From: Spirochaetaceae bacterium
GTDB lineage: Bacteria; Spirochaetota; Spirochaetia; Treponematales; Breznakiellaceae
Direction: 5' to 3'
NCBI GenBank assembly: GCA_031281945.1
Contig: JAITER010000083.1
Location: 1-64,000 of the forward strand
DNA: 64,000 nucleotides
The notes below the pieces were generated by a model. It did no database searches, was not told the origin of the DNA, and was given only the letters and a program-made list of their open reading frames with translations. This document shows positions 34,384-43,895 of the stretch, one piece after another. Within the stretch, counting starts at the first letter, position 1; each line of letters opens with the position of its first letter. Made by a program: the position numbers and the translations under genes.

Positions 34384-34423
34384 AAAACGCGCTTGTTTCT
34401 GTATATAGAAACAAGCGCGTTTT
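34384..34423 (-). terminator. Hairpin-plus-T terminator/attenuator before trpB
   Basis: Perfect 17-bp stem (34384-34400 with 34407-34423), 6-nt loop. On the minus strand it is followed by T7 and only then by the AGGAGG of trpB, so it fits a transcription attenuator or a terminator that stops read-through from the right. Confidence 0.65.
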
Positions 34424-34775
34424 GTCTATACCGGAGAAGCCGCAGGCCGGTTGGAGCGCGGCGTTAAAAAGCGTTTGAAACTTAAATTTTATGGAAGCGC
34501 GGAAGCGGCTGAAATTCTTTCTTTTTTTCTTGAATAAAATGCTGGTTTTTGGTAAATTTATAAATAAGTAAAGGAAAAATGGCGAAGCTTTTTTTGCGCC
34601 TTTGCAAATCTTTTTTATAAATTGTTAAGCGGTGTTTTTTGGGACTGGAATTATTCGCCCGCGTTCTTAACCGTACGCAATCCTTTACCGGCGTTTTAAA
34701 TAGGGTTTGTTGGAATTAACCTATCCGCGTCTAAGGCCAAAAACCGCCTTTTTTAAGGAGAAAACAAACGAAATT
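34424..34775. other. Divergent intergenic region trpB/galactokinase-like gene
   Basis: Promoters of both genes must lie here. I searched for a T-box (AGGGTGGNACCGCG on the minus strand) and for Trp-rich leader peptides and found neither. No gene is seen. Confidence 0.45.
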
Positions 34776-35936
34776 ATGGTGGATTTAATCCAAATTCATT
34801 GCGATGAATACGGCGTGGACGGCGTAAAAACAGAAGATATATTCGCGGCGGAAGCTCCGGGCAGAATTTATTATATGGGTGAGCATTGCATAATGGGAAA
34901 CGGCCTTTGCATAGCTTCGGGAATAGACCGTTATGTAAAAGTGGCTTTAAACGCCCGTAAAGACAATTCACTTCGATTTTTCGCGGCGAAATCGGCGGAA
35001 CGCAAACGCACCACCACGGCCAATTTACATTACAAAAGAGAAGACCGCTGGGCCAACCATGTAAAAATAGCGCTTTGCCTTTTTTCAGAATTAAACCATC
35101 CTATTTCTGGTTTTAATTTTACAATAACCACGGATATTCCGCGTCATTCCGGCCTATCTTACAACATAGCGGTGGAGACGGCGGCGGCGGCGGCTTTGCG
35201 CAAATATTTTGGCTCAAACATAAGCGATGAAGAACTTATAAGCCGTCTTTCAAAACTTCATAAAGAATTTTATGAAGGCGAGGATAAAACAGTTGATTTT
35301 TTGGTCGCTATGTACGCGAAAAAAGACGCTTTTTTAATTGTAAATCCGGCCGCTATGTCGGTGAAAGAGATAGAAAGCCCGTTTATCGATTATAAAACCC
35401 TGCTTTTAGACTCCAAAGTGCCGTGGTTCGGGATAGAAAACGAATTAAAAGAAAGGCAGGAAATTTTAAAAAGAGCTACGGCGGCGGTTGTAGCCCGCAG
35501 GCCGCATCTTAATTTTACCGAATACCCCACAGAAGAAATTACAGCGATGGCGTCTTCTTTTGACGAAGATATACGGCGTTCCTGTATGCATATAATAAGC
35601 GAAGTAGTGAGAGTGAAAGACGCCGCCAGGGCTTTAAGAGACGCGGATTTTTCTGTTCTTTCAAAAATTTTTTTTCACTCTCATGAAAGTTTGCGTGATT
35701 TATACGAAATATCCTGCCCTGAGCTAGACTGGCTTGTAAAACGCGCCGCGGAGGTGGCTGGTGTAGTCGCGGCCAGAATGACCGGCAAAGGTTTCGGCGG
35801 TTGCACTTACGCAGTGTTAAAGCCGGAAAGCGTGGATGAATACTGTTCGCGCATGGACGATTACGAGCGCATTTTCGGCTTTCGGCCTATCATTTACGAA
35901 ATAAGCCCGTCTTCCGGCGCTAAATGCATAAAATAA
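34776..35936 (+). CDS. Galactokinase-like GHMP kinase
   Basis: About 386 residues. The three GHMP motifs are present in modified form: APGRIYYMGEHCIMGNG for the sugar site (galactokinases have GRxNLIGEHxDY), IPRHSGLSYNIAVETA for the ATP loop (usual SxxxGLSSSAS), and ARMTGKGFGGCTYAV at the end. The His-Thr-Asp-Tyr of the classic signature is replaced by HCIMGNG, so the substrate may not be galactose. I take the ATG at 34776; AAGGAG is 15 nt upstream, rather far, and a TTG at 34707 is the other option. Confidence 0.72.
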   Translation: MVDLIQIHCDEYGVDGVKTEDIFAAEAPGRIYYMGEHCIMGNGLCIASGIDRYVKVALNARKDNSLRFFAAKSAERKRTTTANLHYKREDRWANHVKIALCLFSELNHPISGFNFTITTDIPRHSGLSYNIAVETAAAAALRKYFGSNISDEELISRLSKLHKEFYEGEDKTVDFLVAMYAKKDAFLIVNPAAMSVKEIESPFIDYKTLLLDSKVPWFGIENELKERQEILKRATAAVVARRPHLNFTEYPTEEITAMASSFDEDIRRSCMHIISEVVRVKDAARALRDADFSVLSKIFFHSHESLRDLYEISCPELDWLVKRAAEVAGVVAARMTGKGFGGCTYAVLKPESVDEYCSRMDDYERIFGFRPIIYEISPSSGAKCIK

Positions 35937-35976
35937 ATTACGCGGCGTAAATCCGGGCGTCTTACAAGTTTTGCGT

Positions 35977-35996
35977 TTTTTAAACCGGTTTAAAAA
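35977..35996. terminator. 20-nt perfect palindrome after the GHMP kinase gene
   Basis: TTTTTAAACC directly joined to its complement, between the kinase and the TPR gene. No loop bases are unpaired in the palindrome, and both flanks are T/A runs; it may serve as a bidirectional terminator. Confidence 0.45.
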
Positions 35997-36040
35997 CGGC
36001 GCAAATTAAATAAGCGCGCGGCGAAAACGGGGTGGTTTTT

Positions 36041-36754
36041 ATGGAAAAAAAGATGGGCGTTAAACAAAGGCGGAATCCGCAATACGAAGAAGGGGTTAGG
36101 CATTTTTTAAAAAAACGTTGGGATGCGGCTTTACATTCTTTCCAAATGGTGGACGCCTCCAACTGTTCCGACTCGGAAAAAGCGGATATAGCTTACTATT
36201 TGGGGCTTTGTTACACCAAACTGGAGCGCTACAACGACGCGCTTTTATATCTTGAACAAGTTATCACCGGGACCGCGAGCCCTTTACGCAGTTGCCAGTG
36301 CCGCCTCACCCTGGCGTATATTTATGTTATAACCCGCCGCGCTAAAATGGCCGAATTTGAACTGGACAGGCTTATTAGCAGCGGCTTCAAATCCGTTCAA
36401 ATTTACACCATGCTGGGATATTCCGCCTGGGTTCAAAAAGACACGGAACGCGCCATAGAATGGTACGAACAAGCGATAAAAATAGACGGAGAAAATACAA
36501 CCGCTTTAAACAGCCTGGGTTATATTCTGGCTGATTGTGAAAAAGACACAAAACGCGGCCTTGAACTTTGCAAAAAAGCCGTACAACAAAAACCTCAAAA
36601 CGCCGTATACCTTGATTCGCTGGGGTGGGCTTACTACAAAAACGGCGATATAAACGAGGCTAGAAACTGTCTGCGCCACGCTTTAGATATAGCCCCGCGT
36701 CAAAAAGAAGTTATCAACCACATGAAGGAAGTTATAGGCAATGAATCGCCTTAA
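36041..36754 (+). CDS. TPR-repeat protein
   Basis: About 237 residues of tetratricopeptide repeats without signal peptide or membrane segment, so cytoplasmic. Repeats are seen at ADIAYYLGLCYTKLERYNDALLYL, IYTMLGYSAWVQKDTERAIEWYEQAI, and VYLDSLGWAYYKNGDINEARNCLRHAL. The ATG at 36041 is preferred over the GTG nine bases upstream. Its end overlaps the next gene by 14 nt. Binding partners unknown. Confidence 0.75.
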   Translation: MEKKMGVKQRRNPQYEEGVRHFLKKRWDAALHSFQMVDASNCSDSEKADIAYYLGLCYTKLERYNDALLYLEQVITGTASPLRSCQCRLTLAYIYVITRRAKMAEFELDRLISSGFKSVQIYTMLGYSAWVQKDTERAIEWYEQAIKIDGENTTALNSLGYILADCEKDTKRGLELCKKAVQQKPQNAVYLDSLGWAYYKNGDINEARNCLRHALDIAPRQKEVINHMKEVIGNESP

Positions 36755-38807
36755 GCTCTTTGGCGGCGCGTCCGCGCTAGTTTTGTTCGCCGGAATCCTT
36801 TTGGCGCAGGACGAAACGCTTTTGGGTTCTGGAGACATGGACGCGCTAAACGCTATGGAGGCGTTCCGCGTAGGAACCGAGGCGTACAATCGCTGGTATT
36901 TTAACGAAGCGATACTTTCTTTTGAAAAAGCCCTCTCCTACAGGCCTGGCGAAGGCTTGATTTTGGATCACCTTGGCAAGGCTTACTACAGATCCGGTTT
37001 AGAAGAAATAGCCCTTAGAGAATGGCAGGCCGCCGCCAGAGCTTACGGACTTTCGGCGCCGCAAACCATGCTAATCAACAACAGAATCGAGGTTGTAAGA
37101 AACCGGCGAAGCCTTTTCCCCAACATGAACGAACAGAATCGTTTTGTGGAAGTAGGGCGTTTTCCAGGGTCGTATGCTTCTTCCGCTCTTTTTAGCCAGC
37201 CTTCTTCCGTTTTAAAAGTGAGCGACGGCTCTTCCTGGATCGCGGCTTACGGTTCCAACGAAATCGTTCGCTTAGACGTAAACGGAATTGTGCGCGACAG
37301 GCGCAGAGGCGCTTTCGGCTCCGGCTTCGACCGCCCGTACGACATTGAAAGGGGGCTGGACGGCAGGCTTTATGTCTCGGAGTTTATGGGCGGACGCATA
37401 AGCGTCCTGGACGAAAACGGGGCGTGGCTTTCTTTTATAGGCTCCAAAGGAATACACGAAGGCGGCCTCTTGGGGCCGAGCAGCCTGGCCGTAGACGATG
37501 AAGGCTACATTTATGTCGTGGACTATGGCAACAGGCGAATATCAAAATTCAGTCCGGACGGAGAATTCATCACCGTTTTCGGAAAAAAAAATTACGCTTT
37601 TAAAGGCTTCATCTCGCCCACCGGAATCGCTTTCACAGGCGGCGTATTGTACGCCGCAGACGGCATAGCGGGAATTATCCACATGTTTGATAAAAACGGG
37701 CTTTATTTAGGCGAATTGCTGGATCAGGGGTTGTCCGCGCCGGAAAGCGTTAAGGCCACTAAAAACGGGGAGCTTCTTGTAGCGGATTCAAAAAGGATAA
37801 TGCTGATAGACCCTCAAACCGCGATTGTAAAAGAACTTACGCCGCAAGGCAATGAGCGGGTGCGCATTATAGGAGCCGGAACAAACGTTAACGGCAGCAT
37901 ACTGGCGGCCGATTTCGACCAAAATGAAGTAACCGTCCTATCTTCGCTGGACAATGTAGCAGGCGGGCTTTTCGTTCAAATCGAGCGCATAGCCGCCGCC
38001 GCTTTCCCGGCTGTAACGCTGGAAATTTCCGTGCAAGATCGTATGCGCTCTCCGGTCGCCGGCCTGGACGCAAACAACTTTATAATCACGGAAAATGGAA
38101 ACGCGGTTATGGAACAGACTTTTCTGGGAGCCGGGCTGTACGAAAACAGCTCCAGCTTATGCGTGCTAATTGAACGCTCCGGTAAAACAGCGAAACTAAA
38201 AACGGACATTGAAACCGCCCTAAAAGACATAAACGCCGCCTCGGAGGACGGGAAAACAAAAATCGCGTCCATAGTTTCAGCGGGAATCATACCGGTGAAC
38301 GAGCGTTTTAACGCGGAAAACCCAGCTTCACTATCCCAAACGGCCCGCGGCGGGAACTACAGCGCTCTGTGGCGCTTCGATTTGGGTTTACGGCTCGCCG
38401 CCGGAAACCTTTTGCCGCTTTCCAAAAGGCGGGCCGTGGTTTTTTTGACGTCAGGCGATCTAGGGGAGGCGGCTTACGACCAGTACGACGCTTCCCAACT
38501 CGCGTCTTATTTAGCCAACAACGGCGTAATTTTTTACGCCGTAATGATTTCCGCCGAAGAACCCGACGAGGCGTTGAGTTATATTTGCCGTGAAACAGGC
38601 GGCGAAATACTTTATCTTTACCGCGCTCAAGGAATAACTTCCTCAATAAAAAAAATCGCGGAAAACCCGGTTGGAACCTATGTGTTTAGCTACCGGTCTT
38701 CTTTGCCAACTGATTTCGGCAGAGCGTTTTTACCCGTGGAAACTGAAGTTTACCTGCTGGAAAGGTCCGGGCGGGACGCCGCAGGCTATTTCGCGCCGTT
38801 TGAATGA
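36741..38807 (+). CDS. Secreted TPR-NHL-repeat protein with a von Willebrand A-like end
   Basis: 688 residues. Signal peptide 1-22 (ALVLFAGILLAQ), a TPR-like part (AYNRWYFNEAILSFEKAL), then from about 150 to 400 six-bladed NHL-type repeats (DGRLYVSEFMGGRISVLDENG, DDEGYIYVVDYGNRRISKFSPDG, NGELLVADSKRIMLIDPQ). The last 250 residues resemble a von Willebrand A domain (LCVLIERSGKTAKLKTDIETAL, RRAVVFLTSGDLGEAAYDQ). Probably periplasmic. It overlaps the preceding TPR gene, so the two are translated together. Confidence 0.75.
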   Translation: MNRLKLFGGASALVLFAGILLAQDETLLGSGDMDALNAMEAFRVGTEAYNRWYFNEAILSFEKALSYRPGEGLILDHLGKAYYRSGLEEIALREWQAAARAYGLSAPQTMLINNRIEVVRNRRSLFPNMNEQNRFVEVGRFPGSYASSALFSQPSSVLKVSDGSSWIAAYGSNEIVRLDVNGIVRDRRRGAFGSGFDRPYDIERGLDGRLYVSEFMGGRISVLDENGAWLSFIGSKGIHEGGLLGPSSLAVDDEGYIYVVDYGNRRISKFSPDGEFITVFGKKNYAFKGFISPTGIAFTGGVLYAADGIAGIIHMFDKNGLYLGELLDQGLSAPESVKATKNGELLVADSKRIMLIDPQTAIVKELTPQGNERVRIIGAGTNVNGSILAADFDQNEVTVLSSLDNVAGGLFVQIERIAAAAFPAVTLEISVQDRMRSPVAGLDANNFIITENGNAVMEQTFLGAGLYENSSSLCVLIERSGKTAKLKTDIETALKDINAASEDGKTKIASIVSAGIIPVNERFNAENPASLSQTARGGNYSALWRFDLGLRLAAGNLLPLSKRRAVVFLTSGDLGEAAYDQYDASQLASYLANNGVIFYAVMISAEEPDEALSYICRETGGEILYLYRAQGITSSIKKIAENPVGTYVFSYRSSLPTDFGRAFLPVETEVYLLERSGRDAAGYFAPFE

Positions 38808-38869
38808 AAACTTTTTGCCGCTTGCCGCGCCGCCGGGCGCAAAGCGGTCGAAACACGTAAAAATACAAA

Positions 38870-40318
38870 TTATTTGCCTACGCAAAATGAGGAAAAAATT
38901 GTTTCCAAAATATCGTCCGTTGCGACTTCCCCTGTAATCTCGCCTAGCGCGTCCATCGCGTCTCTAATATAAGGGGCGATTATATCCAGCGGAAGAGAAG
39001 AAGACGCCGCTTTAAAGGCTTCTTCCAAAGAACCGGCGGATTGCGCTATAAGCGTGCGCTGCCTCTCCGTGCCGGGGCATGGCAGGCCTTCCCGCGTAAA
39101 AAAAAGCTCCGTTTTTTTTTCTCCGCTCCGCGCTTTAGAACGTAAAAAAAAGGCTATTTTTTTTGTTAAATCCGTAGCGCCAAAAGAGTTTGCGGCGCTC
39201 ACTTCCAAAACGCCTTTTTCTTTTAGCGCTTTTGGAATAGGTTTTTTATCAGCCTTATTCCATAAAAAAAAGCGGTTTTCGTTATTTCCCGCCGGCTCCT
39301 CATATTCGGACGCTTCTTCCGATTCCCCGTCTATAACATAAAGCACAAGATCCGCCTCGCGCATTAGCTCAAGACTCCTCTCAATCCCTATTTTTTCGAC
39401 AGGGTTTTCCGTTTCGTGTACGCCGGCGGAGTCAACCAGGCGCACCGGCACGCCGTCTATAACAATGCGGCCTTCTATCCAGTCCCGCGTAGTTCCCGGT
39501 ACGTCTGTTACTATGGATCGCTCCTCTTTTAAGAGCAAGTTAAAAAGACTTGATTTCCCGGCGTTAGGCTTCCCGGCAAGGACTACAAGGGCCCCATCCG
39601 TTTCCAGTTTTTGCGTTTCATACAATTCCAGCAAAACTTTAAGCCTTTCCAGCGCAAAAACCGCTTCTTTTTTTCCGGGAAAAGAAGAAGCGCTCATTTC
39701 GCCTGCGTCAAGTTCAAGGCCGACGCCGTCTATTTCCGAATAATCCAGATTAAGCTCAATTTCCGCCGCGGCCTTTAACAGCAGGGCTTTAACCGCGTTA
39801 ATTTCGTTTTGTAAAACGCCGGACAGCCGTCTTACCGAAGACCTTCTGGCGGCGTCCGTTTTTGAGCCTACTATTTCCATGACGGATTCCGCTCCGGTTA
39901 GGTCTATTTTACCGTTTATAAAAGCCCTGTATGTGAATTCCCCGCGCAACGCCTCTCTAAAGCCGTTTTTTAGCAACGTCTTCATAACAGCGGCTGGAGC
40001 GGCGAAACCGCCGTGGCACACCACATCCGCTCCGTCCTCGCCTGTGTAGCTGCGTGGGGCGCGGTATACGGTAAGAAGAGTTTCGTCAATTTTTTCAGGT
40101 TTATTCGTTTCGCCGTTCAAAACGCCGTCTATTATCCAGCCGTAATGACAGGCGCCGCCTTTTGAATTAAGAATCGTTTGAGGGCGGGAAAAACAACGGG
40201 AAAGCAATTCTATGGAGTTTTCACCGCTCAATCTAACTATCGCCAGAGCGCTTTCCCCGCTCGCGGTCGCTATAGCGGCTATTGGGGCCCCGTCTCCGTA
40301 AGAGGCGGCGGTTTTCAA
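38870..40318 (-). CDS. mnmE: tRNA modification GTPase MnmE
   Basis: 482-residue GTPase that, with MnmG, adds the aminomethyl group at tRNA wobble uridine. Order: N-terminal tetrahydrofolate domain (IAAIATASGESALAIVRLSG), helical domain, G domain with GKPNAGKSSLFNLLL, VPGTTRDW and DSAGVHET, NKAD, and the C-terminal FCVGK in which the Cys is required. The TTG start shares bases with the pheS stop (TTGA), so both are one operon. Confidence 0.94.
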   Translation of the reverse strand: MKTAASYGDGAPIAAIATASGESALAIVRLSGENSIELLSRCFSRPQTILNSKGGACHYGWIIDGVLNGETNKPEKIDETLLTVYRAPRSYTGEDGADVVCHGGFAAPAAVMKTLLKNGFREALRGEFTYRAFINGKIDLTGAESVMEIVGSKTDAARRSSVRRLSGVLQNEINAVKALLLKAAAEIELNLDYSEIDGVGLELDAGEMSASSFPGKKEAVFALERLKVLLELYETQKLETDGALVVLAGKPNAGKSSLFNLLLKEERSIVTDVPGTTRDWIEGRIVIDGVPVRLVDSAGVHETENPVEKIGIERSLELMREADLVLYVIDGESEEASEYEEPAGNNENRFFLWNKADKKPIPKALKEKGVLEVSAANSFGATDLTKKIAFFLRSKARSGEKKTELFFTREGLPCPGTERQRTLIAQSAGSLEEAFKAASSSLPLDIIAPYIRDAMDALGEITGEVATDDILETIFSSFCVGK

Positions 40319-41859
40319 ACTGAACGGCGCGACCTAACGGCGTCAAGGTCGTAGCTAAATAGCTCGCGCAGGTCGTCGACTCCCAAAGCCATAAGAGCCA
40401 TGCGGTCTATACCTATACCCCAGGCCGCCACGGGAACGCTCACGCCAAGCGGAAGGGTTACTTCAGGACGGAATATACCGGAGCCTCCCAGCTCAAACCA
40501 GCCGAGTTTGGGGTGTTTTATGTGAACTTCTATAGAAGGCTCCGTAAATGGAAAGTATCCTGGAACGTATTTTATTTCTTCGGCCCCGGCCACTTCAACA
40601 GCGAACATTTTTAAAATCCCCAAAAGCGTCTTTAAGTTGACGTTTTCGCCAAGCACTATGCCTTCCGTTTGGTAAAAATCCGAAAGATGAGTTGAATCCA
40701 CTTTATCGTAACGGAAACACCGCAATACGCCGAAATATTTGCCGGGCGTCTTTGCGTAGGGCAAAGTTTTAGCGGACATAACGGTTCCCTGGCTTCGCAA
40801 TATAAGGCGTTTTGTAAATTCACGATCAAAACCATAGTTCCAGCCTCTGCTTCCGGATTCCCCGCCATTTTCGTGAGTCGCGGCGACGCGGGAAAGCCAC
40901 GGTTCATCTATCATTTTAGCGGCGCCTGGTTCTTTTAAATGGTAGACGTCATGTATATCCCGCGCGGAATGAAATTGCGGCATAAACAAGGCGTCGCTGT
41001 TCCAGAATTCGGTTTCCACAAGCGGCCCGTCAAATTCTTCAAAACCCAAAGAAACCAGTTTGTCTTTTGTGTTTTCCAAAAACTGGGCGTAAGGATTCGA
41101 GCGTCCTATAAGAAGGCGGGAAGGCGGGACGTTTATATTGTAAGAGCGGAATGTTTTTCCTTTCCAGGAGCCTGTTTTAAGCATTTCCTGGGTAAGAAGC
41201 CCTTCTTCGCCGCCGCTTATTCCAGCTTCTTTAAGGAAAGAAAGAGATTGTTCGTAGGCGTTTGTAAATCTATAAAACACGGTTTCTTTTTCTATAACGC
41301 GGAAGGCCGACGTCCCGGCCCCTCTTTTTTTTGAAACGGACAAAACCGAATTTTTTTCCTGCTGGGAAAGGGAGGCGGAGGGGACGGGGCCTTCGAGGGC
41401 TTTGGCTAAAACTGATTTTAACGGCGCGAAATATTCACGCGCCTCTTTTTTTACGATAATTTTTTTTTCAGCGTCCAATGCGAGTATTCCGGCTTTGGAT
41501 AGGGCGCCGAAAGCGCTCCCTGAGTCCTTGCCTTCCAGTCCGGCTTTTTCCGCGGCCTGCGGCAAGGTTAAAGCGCCGGGAAAAGAAAGCGCCGCGTTAA
41601 AAAGGCGTTCTTCCGGCGAACCGTTTTCCAGCCATTCTTTCCCGACAGCGGTTATTTCGTAAAATAAGTTTTTTTCCCTGCGGCTTTCGGCTGTTACACC
41701 TTTCCCGCACAACCAGGAAAGCGCCTGATTTCCAGAGCCTTTCTTAAATGAAAGGTCTTTTTCTATTTTTTCCACGGAAAGTTCGGCTTTCGCATCGTAA
41801 GCCAAAATAACTTTTACCTCTAAAGGATGAAAGTTTAAGGCGGTGTTTTTAACATCCAT
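40315..41859 (-). CDS. pheS: Phenylalanine--tRNA ligase alpha subunit, archaeal type
   Basis: About 514 residues, much longer than the 330-350 of common bacterial PheS. It begins NTALNFHPLEVKVILAYDAK and has two winged-helix units (residues 1-170), then the class II catalytic core (DGPLVETEFWNSDALFMPQFHSARD, RVAATHENGG, GILKMFAVEVAGAEEIKY, ELGGSGIFRPEVTLPLG, AWGIGIDRMAL). This is the archaeal/eukaryotic form known in spirochaetes. Start uncertain: ATG at 41859, or the ATG at 41895 with AGGGG six nt ahead. pheT is not adjacent. Confidence 0.88.
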   Translation of the reverse strand: MDVKNTALNFHPLEVKVILAYDAKAELSVEKIEKDLSFKKGSGNQALSWLCGKGVTAESRREKNLFYEITAVGKEWLENGSPEERLFNAALSFPGALTLPQAAEKAGLEGKDSGSAFGALSKAGILALDAEKKIIVKKEAREYFAPLKSVLAKALEGPVPSASLSQQEKNSVLSVSKKRGAGTSAFRVIEKETVFYRFTNAYEQSLSFLKEAGISGGEEGLLTQEMLKTGSWKGKTFRSYNINVPPSRLLIGRSNPYAQFLENTKDKLVSLGFEEFDGPLVETEFWNSDALFMPQFHSARDIHDVYHLKEPGAAKMIDEPWLSRVAATHENGGESGSRGWNYGFDREFTKRLILRSQGTVMSAKTLPYAKTPGKYFGVLRCFRYDKVDSTHLSDFYQTEGIVLGENVNLKTLLGILKMFAVEVAGAEEIKYVPGYFPFTEPSIEVHIKHPKLGWFELGGSGIFRPEVTLPLGVSVPVAAWGIGIDRMALMALGVDDLRELFSYDLDAVRSRRSV

Positions 41860-41895
41860 GCCGTTATAATACGGCGTTTTTCGCTTTTTGAACAT

Positions 41896-42119
41896 ACAGG
41901 GCCCCTATTCCGGGCGGTAAAAAACAATTTATTTGTATACAACGACGATTCCGGCGGCGTTTTCTTTCCCATTGAGGCTTCGTTCATTCATATTTTAACG
42001 TCGGCGTCCTAAGCGCGCGACTAACAAAAAACATCTCCCGCGCGATTACTTTTTTAAGATTTTATCGCGGGTAATTGTAAAAATTGAATAGCTTCCTGCC
42101 AACGCTCTTTTACGTTATT
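41896..42119. other. Divergent intergenic region
   Basis: 224 bases between pheS and the Na/Pi cotransporter gene. Promoters for both genes are expected; AT-rich stretches are present but no motif stands out. Confidence 0.35.
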
Positions 42120-43859
42120 ATGTATGTAATGAATGTTCTTTCAGTTCTTATACAGATTGGTGGAAGTCTCGGTCTTTTTTTATACGGATTAAAAGTTCTG
42201 GGCGACGGCATACAGCAAAGCGCGGGCGACAGCCTGCAAAAGACGCTCAAACTTATAACCGGAAACAGATTGAGCGCCGTATTCACCGGCTTCGCGGTAA
42301 CAGCGATCATTCAGTCTTCAAGCGCCACGACCGTAATGGTGGTTTCCTTCGTAAACGCCGGCCTTTTCACTTTGCATCAGGCTATAGGCGTAATCATGGG
42401 GGCCAATATAGGCACCACCGTTACGGCCTGGGTAGTTTCACTTTTAGGATTTAATTTAGAAATTTCAAATTTAGCCATTCCGGCTATAGGGTTGGGTTTT
42501 TTACTACGGCATATAAAATGGAAGCACCGGGAAACTGGCAACGTGGTTATAGGCTTCGGCCTTTTGTTCCTCGGCCTTGATTTTTTAACAAATTCAATGC
42601 CGGACGTTACGGTGGCCGACTTAGCCTTTATGACCAACTTTCATGGTAAAGGCGCGATATTGCTGGCCGCCGGGGTGAGCGTTGTAATAACTTTAATAAT
42701 CCACTCTTCAAGCGCCGCAACCGCGATTTTCCTGACTATGGCGTTCAACAACATGATAAATTACGAGCAAGCCGCCGCCATGATACTGGGAGCCAACATA
42801 GGAACCACAATAGACGCCGTGCTCGCCGCCGCCGGAGCCAGCGCCATGGCGAAAAGGTCCGCGTTGATTCACGTCCTGTTCAATGTAATAGGCGCCGTTT
42901 GGGCGCTTCTGCTTTTCAACCCGTTGCTTCATCTTGTGGCTTTTATTACGCCTAATTCAAGCCTGGAAAACGGTTTGTTGAAAGGCGACGTTACAACATT
43001 TCTGGCGATGTTTCATACGGCTTTTAACGTCATCAACACCTTGATTTTCCTTCCTTTTGTAAATCCTTTAGCAAAATTGGTCGGTTTCTTGATAAAAGAA
43101 AAAGAAAACGAGCAAAATGAAGAAAAAAATATATACCATTTCCAAAAGCAGGGAGCCGCTATAAGAGAAACTCCTGAACTGGACTTGCTTAGGGTGGAAA
43201 AAGAAATGCGGGATATGGCCGGAATAGTTTTCAGCATGTACGGTGAAATCCGCGCCTCGCTTTCCATAAAAGACGCGGCTTCAGCCGATGATCTGGAGCG
43301 CCGCATGAGTAAAAAAACAGATTATCTGGCCCAGATGCGCGAAGAACTCGGCAACTTTTTAATGTGGATTTCCCGTTCGCACGTCAACGGGCGCACATTA
43401 CATAATATTTCATTTTTATTGCGCATAATAAGCGATCTAAAAGACATGGGCGCCGACTGCTACAGCATGGCCTGCATCCTTCAAACAAGCGTGCGAAAAA
43501 AACGCATATTCGAAGAACTTGAAGTAAACGCGTTGCATCCTTACACAGGTCAAGTTGAAAAATTTTTGGCTTTTGTGCAGGAAAATATATGCGAGCGCCT
43601 TACACAAGAACAAATAAACTACGCGGCTCAACTGGAAAGCGAGATAGACGTTTCTCGCAACGCCCTGCGCAAGCTTGGGCGCAAGCGCATAGAAGATGGT
43701 TGCAACGTTAAAACGGAACTGTTATTTATTGATTTAGTGCGCCGCATAGAAAAATTAGGAGATTATTGTTTTACAATATCAAAATCGCTTTCACGTATAA
43801 CCGCGGCTAATGTAAATTCGATTCAATCAAGCTCAGGGAAGCAGGAAAACGAATCTTAA
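42120..43859 (+). CDS. Na/phosphate cotransporter with PhoU-like C-terminus
   Basis: Around 580 residues. The two inverted halves of the NptA/PNaS family each hold a QSSSATT-type signature (IIQSSSATTVMVVSFVNAG and IIHSSSAATAIFLTMAF), with GANIGTTV repeated in both. Nine or so membrane segments extend to about residue 330; the remaining 240 residues are helical and PhoU-like (LRVEKEMRDMAGIVFSMYGEI, VRRIEKLGDYCFTISKSL). The start is uncertain: ATG at 42120 or 42129; a TTG at 42084 is less likely. It is monocistronic or leads into adk 36 nt later. Confidence 0.86.
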   Translation: MYVMNVLSVLIQIGGSLGLFLYGLKVLGDGIQQSAGDSLQKTLKLITGNRLSAVFTGFAVTAIIQSSSATTVMVVSFVNAGLFTLHQAIGVIMGANIGTTVTAWVVSLLGFNLEISNLAIPAIGLGFLLRHIKWKHRETGNVVIGFGLLFLGLDFLTNSMPDVTVADLAFMTNFHGKGAILLAAGVSVVITLIIHSSSAATAIFLTMAFNNMINYEQAAAMILGANIGTTIDAVLAAAGASAMAKRSALIHVLFNVIGAVWALLLFNPLLHLVAFITPNSSLENGLLKGDVTTFLAMFHTAFNVINTLIFLPFVNPLAKLVGFLIKEKENEQNEEKNIYHFQKQGAAIRETPELDLLRVEKEMRDMAGIVFSMYGEIRASLSIKDAASADDLERRMSKKTDYLAQMREELGNFLMWISRSHVNGRTLHNISFLLRIISDLKDMGADCYSMACILQTSVRKKRIFEELEVNALHPYTGQVEKFLAFVQENICERLTQEQINYAAQLESEIDVSRNALRKLGRKRIEDGCNVKTELLFIDLVRRIEKLGDYCFTISKSLSRITAANVNSIQSSSGKQENES

Positions 43860-43895
43860 AATATACGCGGTTTTTGCAACGTATAAGGAGTTAAT

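Noticed and set aside
34424-34700. T-box or Trp leader peptide in front of trpBA
   Set aside because: No AGGGTGGNACCGCG-like element and no short frame with tandem Trp codons.
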